Assembly: GCA_937959065.1 (NCBI GenBank)
Contig: CALGOI010000064.1
Coordinates: forward strand, 1-10,105
Direction: 5' to 3'
Source of the DNA: an uncultured Ignavibacteriota bacterium
GTDB taxonomy: Bacteria; Bacteroidota; Ignavibacteria; Tepidaquicellales; Tepidaquicellaceae
Length of the DNA: 10,105 nucleotides
Part shown: piece after piece, positions 1-6,957 of the stretch
How positions within the stretch are numbered: position 1 is the first letter of the stretch
Layout: each line of letters begins with the position of its first letter
Position numbers and translations under genes: made by a program
The notes under the pieces: model-generated
What the model was told of the DNA's origin: nothing
The model's database searches: none
Seen by the model: only the letters and a program-made list of their open reading frames with translations

Positions 1-2409
1 GGCGTCATCGGCTGATTTGATCGGAATTATATTTAACTCCTCAATTATCTCCTGCGGTACGTCGGGCAGGTTCTTTTGATTGTCATAAGGTATCAATACG
101 TTCTTTATACCACTGCGTAACGCGGCAAGTAATTTTTCATTCAAACCGCCTATGGGCAGAACTTCCCCGCGCAGAGTTATCTCACCCGTCATTGCAATGT
201 TAGTCTTCGCAGGAGTACCGGTTATCGCAGAGAGCATCGCCATAGCCATAGTGATACCTGCTGAAGGACCGTCCTTTGGGATAGCCCCTTCGGGAAGGTG
301 TACGTGAATATCGTGCTGTTTAAAAAATCCAATGGGGATTTTGAGTTTGTTGGCATTAGACTTAATATAAGAAAGTCCTGCCATCGCAGATTCTTTCATT
401 ACGTCACCGAGTTTACCAGTTAAAGTAAGCTTACCCGAACCTCTCATTATGTTCACGTCTGTGTGTAGAATATCTCCGCCGTGTGATGTCCATGCAAGTC
501 CGAAAACCGATCCGATCCTGCCTTTAGCAGACTGCTCAGCTATTTTATTCGAATGTTTCGGTACACCAAGATATTGGCTGGCAAGCTCTTCTGTAATCTT
601 TATTTTCTTTTTACTACCTTTTCCGTTACTGATTACTATATCTTTTGCAACCTTCCTTATTATTGAAGAAATCTCTCTCTCAAGACTCCTGACACCGGCT
701 TCCCGAGTATAATCTTCGATAATCTTGAAGATTGTTTTATCGGGAAATTCCACTTCGTCTTTACCGAGTCCGTGCTCTTCGAGCTCCTTTGGTATAATAT
801 GTCTTTTAGCAATCTGTACTTTTTCAAAGTCCAGGTAACTGCGCATTTCGATTATTTCCATTCTATCCTGAAGTGGAAGCGGGATATTGTACTGAACGTT
901 AGCAGTGGTTACAAACAGAACATTGGAAAGGTCGTAATCAACATCCAGGTAATGATCATTAAAGCTGTCGTTCTGCTCCGGGTCCAGCACTTCGAGCATA
1001 GCGCTTGACGGGTCACCCCTGAAATCGTTACTCATTTTATCAATTTCGTCGATGAGGATGACCGGGTTAATTGTTCCGGCCTTTTTCATTGCCTGTATAA
1101 TCTTACCGGGCATCGAGCCGATGTAAGTACGCCTGTGTCCACGTATTTCAGCTTCGTCTTTCACTCCGCCGACGGAGATACGCGTGAATTTACGGTTCAA
1201 AGCCCTCGCTATGGACTTACCGAGTGATGTCTTACCAACACCGGGTGGTCCTACAAGACAGAGTATCTGGCCTTTTGGCGGTTTATTGATTCCCTTATCT
1301 TTGAGTAGTTTAAGTACTGCAAGTAACTCTATTATTCTTTCCTTTGGCTTTTCCAGGTCGTAGTGGTCTTCATCAAGGATCTTCCTCGCGTGTTCAAGGT
1401 TAAAGTTATCCTTTGTCTTCTTACTCCAAGGGACTTCGACCATCCATTCGAGGTAATTTCGTATCACAGAAAAATCCGGAGACATTGAAGGTGTTTTCCT
1501 CAGCTTAGTAAACTCATCCATAGCTTTTTCGTAAACCGCTTCAGGCATCTTAGCATTTTCGATTCCTTCTTTCAGCTTAACCAATTCCGGGTCAGTATCA
1601 ACGTCCTCTCCAAGCTCCTCCTGCAATATCCTTATCTGCTCCTGTACGATGAATTTACGCTGGTTCTTCTGCATCGCCTGGTAAACCTTGTCGTCGATAT
1701 CTTTTTCGACGTTCAGTATTTCCAATTCAGAGCTTAATAAGAACAACAGTTCATAGAACTGCGCATGAAGGTCTGTCATTTCGAGTATCTTCTGCTTTTT
1801 ATGAGCATCGAGGCTCAGGGTTGAAGCAATATAGTAAAGCTTTCTGTCCGGTTCTTTAATGTTTTCGAATGATGCGTATGTTTCCTGTGGAAATTCTTTG
1901 TTGGATTCGATGTACTCTTTAAATACTTTGCTTGCTCTTCTAATGAGGGCTCTAAGCTCAGTATCCTCTTTTATCGATGTAAACTTAACCGAGATCTCAG
2001 CTGAGGTAAAATTTCCCGGAATGAATTTATCCACCTTTGCCGGCGCTATTCCGTCCACCAGCACTTTTATCAGTCCATTGGGCATTTTCAATACCTGCAG
2101 GATCTTAGCAACAACCCCGATATTGTAGAGATGTGATTCATCGGGATCCTCGACAGCTTCATCTTTCTGCGTGACAAGTAGTATGAACTTATCATCCTCC
2201 AGAGATTTATTAATTGCATTTATCGATGATTGTCTTCCTGCCAATATTGGAAAAATCATATAAGGGAATACAACCATATCCTTTAGAGGAAGGACAGGTA
2301 ATTTCGATGGAAGTTTATCAGTGTGGCCGTTGGACTCTATGGCATTTTCGTCGTATATGACCTGATTTCCGCTCTGTAAGATCTCATCACTTTCGTCTTT
2401 GTAATTCAT
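1..2409 (-). CDS. lon: ATP-dependent Lon protease (LonA type), 3' end cut by window edge
   Basis: Cytoplasmic ATP-driven serine protease that degrades misfolded and short-lived regulatory proteins. Reading from the ATG at 2409, 803 codons stay open to the window edge. Compared with E. coli Lon (784 aa), only roughly the last 10-25 residues are missing. Order: an acidic N-terminal extension of about 35 residues, the Lon substrate-binding N-domain starting near KLPVLPLKD (residue 36), a helical region, an AAA+ module with Walker A GPPGVGKTS (Lys393) and Walker B ILIDEID (Asp454/Glu455), the sensor-2 segment YTREAGVRSLERE, then the protease domain. The catalytic Ser716 lies in PKDGPSAG and Lys759 in GGLNEKLLAA; their 43-residue spacing equals that of Ser679/Lys722 in E. 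coli. The residue two before the catalytic Lys, often Lys, is Asn757 here. No strong ribosome binding site precedes the start; GGG lies about 13 nt upstream. Divergent from the lipoprotein gene. Identification is secure. Confidence 0.98.
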   Translation of the reverse strand, partial: MNYKDESDEILQSGNQVIYDENAIESNGHTDKLPSKLPVLPLKDMVVFPYMIFPILAGRQSSINAINKSLEDDKFILLVTQKDEAVEDPDESHLYNIGVVAKILQVLKMPNGLIKVLVDGIAPAKVDKFIPGNFTSAEISVKFTSIKEDTELRALIRRASKVFKEYIESNKEFPQETYASFENIKEPDRKLYYIASTLSLDAHKKQKILEMTDLHAQFYELLFLLSSELEILNVEKDIDDKVYQAMQKNQRKFIVQEQIRILQEELGEDVDTDPELVKLKEGIENAKMPEAVYEKAMDEFTKLRKTPSMSPDFSVIRNYLEWMVEVPWSKKTKDNFNLEHARKILDEDHYDLEKPKERIIELLAVLKLLKDKGINKPPKGQILCLVGPPGVGKTSLGKSIARALNRKFTRISVGGVKDEAEIRGHRRTYIGSMPGKIIQAMKKAGTINPVILIDEIDKMSNDFRGDPSSAMLEVLDPEQNDSFNDHYLDVDYDLSNVLFVTTANVQYNIPLPLQDRMEIIEMRSYLDFEKVQIAKRHIIPKELEEHGLGKDEVEFPDKTIFKIIEDYTREAGVRSLEREISSIIRKVAKDIVISNGKGSKKKIKITEELASQYLGVPKHSNKIAEQSAKGRIGSVFGLAWTSHGGDILHTDVNIMRGSGKLTLTGKLGDVMKESAMAGLSYIKSNANKLKIPIGFFKQHDIHVHLPEGAIPKDGPSAGITMAMAMLSAITGTPAKTNIAMTGEITLRGEVLPIGGLNEKLLAALRSGIKNVLIPYDNQKNLPDVPQEIIEELNIIPIKSADDA

Positions 2410-2453
2410 TTATGTTAAAATATCCCTTTATTATCCATTATTTTAAGAGAATA

Positions 2454-2482
2454 AATATAAATTTACTCCTTTACAGTTTCAA
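2454..2482 (-). promoter_or_regulatory. Predicted sigma70-like promoter of lon
   Basis: On the minus strand a -35 box TTGAAA (2482-2477) is followed by exactly 17 bases and a -10 box TATATT (2459-2454). This predicts a transcript start near 2447 and a leader of roughly 37 nt before the lon ATG. The overlapping string TATATTTA, with TTG 20 bases upstream, also partly fits the Bacteroidota pattern TTG-N(17-23)-TAnnTTTG but lacks the final G. The left arm of the inverted repeat (2469-2477) sits in the spacer and touches the last -35 base. I see no CIRCE element or sigma32-type heat-shock promoter. Prediction by eye only. Confidence 0.55.
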
Positions 2483-2509
2483 TTCTATTAATATATTCAT
2501 ACTGTAAAG
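2469..2509. repeat. Perfect 9-bp inverted repeat between divergent genes, possible operator
   Basis: CTTTACAGT at 2469-2477 and its exact reverse complement ACTGTAAAG at 2501-2509 are separated by a 23-base AT-rich spacer. The arm centres are 32 bp apart, about three helical turns, so both arms would face the same side of the DNA. The left arm lies within the predicted lon promoter and the right arm just upstream of its -35. Such placement suits a dimeric or cooperative regulator that could affect lon and perhaps the divergent operon. A long-loop RNA hairpin seems less likely because the repeat lies mostly upstream of the predicted lon transcript start. Chance occurrence in AT-rich DNA is possible. 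Confidence 0.4.
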
Positions 2510-2534
2510 AACTTATTTTAATTACATATAGTTA

Positions 2535-2563
2535 ATTACACAAAGAGCAATTTTTTATACAAT
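2535..2563 (+). promoter_or_regulatory. Weak candidate promoter for the lipoprotein-mpg-RNase unit
   Basis: ATTACA (2535-2540, four of six matches to TTGACA), 17 bases, then TACAAT (2558-2563, five of six matches to TATAAT) would start transcription near 2570, about 37 nt before the ATG at 2607. A rival pair, TTGATT (2571-2576) and TAATTT (2594-2599), also 17 bases apart, would give an almost leaderless message. No terminator or other promoter is seen before the next two genes, so this gap should hold the promoter for all three. Confidence 0.3.
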
Positions 2564-2606
2564 TAGTGCCTTGATTTAGCCCTGAATTAGAAATAATTTT
2601 ACGTAA

Positions 2607-4889
2607 ATGATGAAATTAACAGATATTAGAGCATATATAGTAATTTTATTCGCCGTTACATTAATGGGGTGCAATTACGCCACTCACCGCACAATATCAA
2701 AAGACAATACCGATCAGGAAGACCCGGAACCGCAGTATGATATTTCATTGGATGAGGATTACCAAGACTTTACTTCATACATTTTCATGGGTAACCGGGT
2801 GGAAAATTTTTCAACTTTCTTTAACGTGTATTATACTGCTGATGATGAATTTACATTGGCACTGGATGAATACAGAACAAATACGATTGCTGCATATAAC
2901 CGGAAGCTTGATTCTTTGAATATTAACACACCTCTTTCTTCGGCTTCAAAAGAAAAGTTAAACAGTGTAATTAAAGGGGCTTCCAAAGTTATTCAGTACA
3001 GGAAAAATTCAAGATTTATAGATGATGCAGTTCTTTTAATTGGTAAAGCGTATTATTATCTTAATGATTACCTCCAGGCTGAAAGGAAATTTAATGAATT
3101 CCTGTCAAAACTAAGTTCAAGCAAACTGACTGATGAAGCAAAGCTTTATATGGGTAAAACAAAAATGAAGCTTGGTAAAACAAACGAAGGTGAGACTATA
3201 TTAAAGAACCTTCTTAAAAACTCTAAAGATAATTTTATAAAGTCAGAATCGGCTCAAGAACTCGCAATTTCCGCAGTATCACAAAAGAATTATGAATCAG
3301 CAATCGATTATTTTGACCAGGCTGTAAATTTTGCAACTGACTCTGATACAAAGGCAGAAAAGCAATACATACTTGCAAAAATATACACACTTTACAAACC
3401 TCTACAGGCTGCCAGTCAGTATAAAAAAGCTTTAGACCTTACTTCGGATTTTGATCTTTCATTCTTCTCTACACTAAATTATGCAAAGAGCTTGATGGTA
3501 ATAAAGGACTACAGGCAGGCAGGAAGAATACTTGAAAATCTTGATAGTAAATATCGAGAATACCCTGATTATAAACAGTTAGTCGAGCTTGAAATTGCAA
3601 ACAATTTTAACTATAGTGGACAGTCTGAAAAAGCTTTGAAAAAATATTATGAAGTAATAGTCCAATACCCGTCAACTATTACTGCCGCTGAAGCCTATTA
3701 TTATCTTGCTAAATACTACGAAAATCAAAAAGACGATTATTTCAATGCTCTTATAAATTATAACCTTGTAAACAGGGAAAACTCACTTTCGGATTACTCA
3801 TTCGAAAGCACAAGAAAAGCCAATACATTTGACAGATATTTTACTTTAAAGGCTGTTATAGATGGAAATGAGAAACCCGAGATTCCACAGGAAAATCTTG
3901 GAGTGGAAAATTATAGGCGAATATACGAGGAAGAGACAGGAACCGGGACTAATAAAGACGGGGGTAATCAACCCGGGCAGGATGAAGGTGAAGGTAAAGG
4001 TTTAAAGGGAAGAGGATATCCACCAACAGATTCACTTGAGGAAGAAACATTTAAAGATCCGCTAATAGAAGAAAATAAAACGATGGATTCTATTGTAACA
4101 ACACAGGTCCCTCTGGACACCGTTGTGTCTGAAGAAGACAAAAGGTTTGATGCTTACTTCGAATTAGCCGAATTATTCCTTTACCGTTTAAACAGACCGG
4201 ATTCTTCAGAATATTATTTAAATAAGATCTTATCATTATATAGCGAACCTGACAAGGAAGCAAAGACTCTATATGCACTTGGGAATGTCTATAAAAATTC
4301 TGGAAAGTCCTCACTGGCAAATGAGATCTTTTCAAAGGTTATCAGTGAATATCCTGAATCGATTTTCGCAAATGAATCCAGAAAAGTATTAGGGCATAAA
4401 ACCCTCGACCTTGATAAAGATGTTGCCGAAGGATTGTACAAAGAAGCGTCGACCGATATATATAATAAACGATACGATGAAGCTTTAACGAAGCTTAATG
4501 ATTTGATTCAGAAATATGCGGGTAGTGATTATATTCCTAACGCGTTATACTCGATAGGATGGATTTATGAGAATGTTAAAAATGATAAGGATAATACTAT
4601 TTCATATTACAGCAGACTTAAAAGCAGTTATCCAAATTCCGAATTTATTGAAAAAGTAACCGCAAAACTGAATGCATTACAACCTGAACAGAACGACAAA
4701 GAAACGGAAAAACCCCTAATCAAGGAAGAGATAAATACAGAGGAAAACACAGAGATTAAATCACTTGACGAAAGCCAACTCGACGGCGAGATTCCTCCTG
4801 AAGTACTCGAAGAGATCCAGAAGCAGAACCAAAATAACGAAAATGAAGGTGATAAAAATGAAGAAGAAGGAGACGGACGCAGAGATTAA
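2607..4889 (+). CDS. TPR-repeat lipoprotein, SprE/PorW-like (type IX secretion/gliding accessory)
   Basis: A 760-residue predicted lipoprotein. The N-terminus has a hydrophobic stretch (residues 10-20) ending in a lipobox LMGC, with lipidated Cys22 followed by Asn, so it is exported and anchored in the envelope. Residues 65-165 (ENFSTFFNVYYTADDEF, then KGASKVIQYRKNSRFIDDAVLLIGKAYYYL) resemble the start of SprE/PorW proteins, where ragged TPRs follow a conserved stretch of this kind. TPR-like helical repeats run over about 135-390. A low-complexity Gly/Glu/Lys linker (about 440-500) follows, then more TPRs (about 510-690) and a highly acidic, Asn-rich tail (about 695-760). In Bacteroidota, SprE/PorW is needed for type IX secretion and gliding; PorW is thought to connect the outer-membrane translocon with the PorK/N ring. 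Start: ATG 2607 (a second ATG follows directly), with no clear ribosome site. It leads a unit with mpg 32 nt downstream. Lipoprotein and TPR calls are strong; the secretion role is inferred from similarity recalled from memory. Confidence 0.8.
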   Translation: MMKLTDIRAYIVILFAVTLMGCNYATHRTISKDNTDQEDPEPQYDISLDEDYQDFTSYIFMGNRVENFSTFFNVYYTADDEFTLALDEYRTNTIAAYNRKLDSLNINTPLSSASKEKLNSVIKGASKVIQYRKNSRFIDDAVLLIGKAYYYLNDYLQAERKFNEFLSKLSSSKLTDEAKLYMGKTKMKLGKTNEGETILKNLLKNSKDNFIKSESAQELAISAVSQKNYESAIDYFDQAVNFATDSDTKAEKQYILAKIYTLYKPLQAASQYKKALDLTSDFDLSFFSTLNYAKSLMVIKDYRQAGRILENLDSKYREYPDYKQLVELEIANNFNYSGQSEKALKKYYEVIVQYPSTITAAEAYYYLAKYYENQKDDYFNALINYNLVNRENSLSDYSFESTRKANTFDRYFTLKAVIDGNEKPEIPQENLGVENYRRIYEEETGTGTNKDGGNQPGQDEGEGKGLKGRGYPPTDSLEEETFKDPLIEENKTMDSIVTTQVPLDTVVSEEDKRFDAYFELAELFLYRLNRPDSSEYYLNKILSLYSEPDKEAKTLYALGNVYKNSGKSSLANEIFSKVISEYPESIFANESRKVLGHKTLDLDKDVAEGLYKEASTDIYNKRYDEALTKLNDLIQKYAGSDYIPNALYSIGWIYENVKNDKDNTISYYSRLKSSYPNSEFIEKVTAKLNALQPEQNDKETEKPLIKEEINTEENTEIKSLDESQLDGEIPPEVLEEIQKQNQNNENEGDKNEEEGDGRRD

Positions 4890-4921
4890 AAATTTATTCA
4901 TTAACTTGTCATAACCAATCA

Positions 4922-5545
4922 TTGAATTTTACACCACTTCCAAAGAATTTCTTTTTAAGAGATACTCTCACGGTAGCTAAAGACCTCCTTGGAAAAACCA
5001 TTGTAAGAAAATCCGGTAGAAAATTTCTTACCGGCAAAATTGTAGAAACCGAAGCTTATATTGGCGAGCACGACACTGCCAGTCATGCTTACGGCAGAAT
5101 AACTCCACGGAATGAAACATTATATATGGAAGGCGGAATATGCTATGTATATTTCATCTACGGCAACTATTATTGTTTTAACACAGTGACAGGAAAAGAA
5201 GGCGAGGGTTCCGGAGTACTTATTCGTGCAATCGAGCCGTTGAGCGGAATTGAAAAAATGCACTTAAACAGAGGGCCTGTCAAGAAGGTCCATGACCTTA
5301 CAAACGGACCCGGTAAACTTTGCATGGCATTAAACATAGATAAAAGCTTAAACCGGACAATAATTACTGAAGTCAACAACAAAGTCTTTATGGCGAAACC
5401 TCAAAAACCTGAAAAACTGGATATTGCCGTTTCCAAACGCATCGGCATAGACGGGAGCAATCATGCTCATCTTCCTTACAGGTTTTTCATAAAAGACAAT
5501 CCGTATGTCACAAGGCATAAACTAAACAAACAGTCAATCCAATGA
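4922..5545 (+). CDS. mpg: 3-methyladenine DNA glycosylase (Mpg/AAG family)
   Basis: Monofunctional base-excision-repair glycosylase that removes alkylated or deaminated purines such as 3-methyladenine and hypoxanthine from DNA in the cytoplasm. At 207 residues it has the usual length for bacterial members. Residues matching human AAG are all present: catalytic Glu44 in VETEAY (human Glu125), Tyr46 (Tyr127), His55 (His136), Tyr77 and the intercalating Tyr80 in YVYFIYG (Tyr159/Tyr162), Asn87 (Asn169) and Arg102 in VLIRAIEPL (Arg182). The start is TTG at 4922: it gives the normal family N-terminus (PLPKNFFLRDTLTVAKDLLGK spans residues 5-25), whereas the first in-frame ATG (5128) would delete the catalytic Glu. 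No Shine-Dalgarno is visible. It lies 32 nt after the lipoprotein gene and its stop overlaps the next start (ATGA, 5542-5545), implying co-transcription and translational coupling. Confidence 0.95.
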   Translation: MNFTPLPKNFFLRDTLTVAKDLLGKTIVRKSGRKFLTGKIVETEAYIGEHDTASHAYGRITPRNETLYMEGGICYVYFIYGNYYCFNTVTGKEGEGSGVLIRAIEPLSGIEKMHLNRGPVKKVHDLTNGPGKLCMALNIDKSLNRTIITEVNNKVFMAKPQKPEKLDIAVSKRIGIDGSNHAHLPYRFFIKDNPYVTRHKLNKQSIQ

Positions 5546-6957
5546 AGATAAAGTTTTGCGGTGCTGACAGGACTGTTACCGGTTCACAACATTTACTTGA
5601 GATCAACGGGAAAAAGATCCTTCTCGACTGCGGTCTGTATCAGGGGCGCCGTGAGGAAGCATACGAAATAAATAAAAATTTTATCTTCGACCCGGGAGAA
5701 CTGCACTGCGTGTTACTATCACACGCGCATATCGATCACTCAGGTAATCTTCCTACTTTATACAAAAAAGGATTCTCAAATAATACTTACTCGACTCCTG
5801 CCACGAGAGACCTGTGCGCAATAATGCTTCAGGACAGCGCATACCTTCAGGAAAAAGACGTAGAATATGTCAATAAAAAACGGCTTAAAAAGGGCGAGCG
5901 TGCGTTTAACCCACTCTACAAGATTGAAGATGTAAATCCCGCAATGGATAAGTTCAAAGCCATGCCATATAATAATAAATTTTACATAGACGGGTTGGAC
6001 GGCAAAGTAGCTGTGACATTTATAGATGCCGGGCATATCCTGGGATCAGCACAGATAATCCTTGACCTCGAGGAAAAGGGAAAGAAGATAAGGTTCGGAT
6101 TCACCGGTGACCTAGGCAGACCAAACCTTCCTATCCTTCGTGACCCTGCTCGCATGGGTGACGTCGATTATATAATTTCCGAATCGACTTATGGCGGAAG
6201 AATTCACGATAAATCCGAACAAATGACATCACAGCTTGCACAGGTAATTAATGAAGCGTATAAAGACTGCGGCAAGATAATAATCCCGGCTTTTAGTGTA
6301 GGGAGAACACAGGAAATAGTTTATGCTTTGAATGAACTCTTCTCTACAAACGCAATACCCAGGATCCCTATTTTCGTGGACAGCCCTCTGGCGGTAGATG
6401 CCACCGAAGTTTTCAAACTGCATCCCGATTGTTTTGATCAGGAGACTTCTGAACTAATCGCATCCGGTAATGACATTTTTGGCTTTGGAAAGGTTACATA
6501 TATCAGGAGTGTCGAGGCATCGAAGAGGCTAAATAACTTCAATGAATGCTGTGTAATAATTTCAGCATCAGGCATGTGTGAAGGCGGAAGGATACTTCAC
6601 CATCTAAAAAACAACATTGAAAACTACAAAACCACTGTGCTGATAGTTGGTTTTATGGCAGAGCATACTCTCGGCCGGCGCCTGGTAGAAGCGCGTGACG
6701 AAGAGAATCCTAAAGTACGTATCTTCGGTGACCAGTTCGATGTGAACGCAAAGATTGTCATTCTCAACTCATTCTCTGCCCATGCTGATAGAAATGAACT
6801 GCTCGATTATTTCGATTCATTTAACCGTGACAGAATGAAAGGTATTTTTCTTGTGCACGGTGAGTTAGACCAGCAAGAAGCTTTAAAAGAAGGATTAACC
6901 GGGAAAGGATTTCGGAACATACATATTCCTGAGAAAGGTGATGAGGTTGAGCTTTAG
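5542..6957 (+). CDS. Beta-CASP metallo-beta-lactamase-fold ribonuclease (TTHA0252/CPSF-73-like)
   Basis: A 471-residue cytoplasmic zinc-dependent nuclease of the metallo-beta-lactamase/beta-CASP family with an RNA-specificity (RMMBL) C-terminus, probably acting on RNA. Metal ligands: HAHIDH (His61, His63, Asp65, His66), His165 in DAGHILGS and Asp190 in FTGDLG. The beta-CASP part begins at SESTYGG (Glu214, motif A) and contains the SASGMCEGGR loop (341-350). Motif B is His414 in FSAHAD and motif C is His439 in LVHGE, which also completes the metal site. The N-terminus (CGADRTVTGSQHLLEINGKK) is typical of the Thermus TTHA0252 type; the N-terminal extension and C-terminal domain of RNase J are absent. 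It begins inside the mpg stop codon (ATGA) with no Shine-Dalgarno, so translation likely depends on re-initiation. Its stop overlaps that of the convergent mscS gene. Exact RNA substrate unknown. Confidence 0.93.
   Translation: MKIKFCGADRTVTGSQHLLEINGKKILLDCGLYQGRREEAYEINKNFIFDPGELHCVLLSHAHIDHSGNLPTLYKKGFSNNTYSTPATRDLCAIMLQDSAYLQEKDVEYVNKKRLKKGERAFNPLYKIEDVNPAMDKFKAMPYNNKFYIDGLDGKVAVTFIDAGHILGSAQIILDLEEKGKKIRFGFTGDLGRPNLPILRDPARMGDVDYIISESTYGGRIHDKSEQMTSQLAQVINEAYKDCGKIIIPAFSVGRTQEIVYALNELFSTNAIPRIPIFVDSPLAVDATEVFKLHPDCFDQETSELIASGNDIFGFGKVTYIRSVEASKRLNNFNECCVIISASGMCEGGRILHHLKNNIENYKTTVLIVGFMAEHTLGRRLVEARDEENPKVRIFGDQFDVNAKIVILNSFSAHADRNELLDYFDSFNRDRMKGIFLVHGELDQQEALKEGLTGKGFRNIHIPEKGDEVEL

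Noticed and set aside
449..1008. Plus-strand open frames of 87 and 78 codons opposite lon
   Set aside because: They lie fully within the lon coding region on the other strand, match no known family and are explained by lon codon composition.
1859..2128. Plus-strand 89-codon open frame opposite lon
   Set aside because: It lies antisense to the Lon N-domain, which is clearly the real gene; no start signal or recognisable protein.
2410..2606. Possible small RNA, riboswitch or small gene in the intergenic gap
   Set aside because: No stable GC-rich hairpin, T-run terminator or credible reading frame is seen; promoters and the inverted repeat account for the visible signals.
5013..5034. Near-perfect 22-base palindrome (CCGGTA...TACCGG) that could be a hairpin terminator or operator
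   Set aside because: It lies early inside mpg coding sequence, has no T-run after it, and encodes a normal stretch of the glycosylase (residues 31-38), so chance is the simpler explanation.
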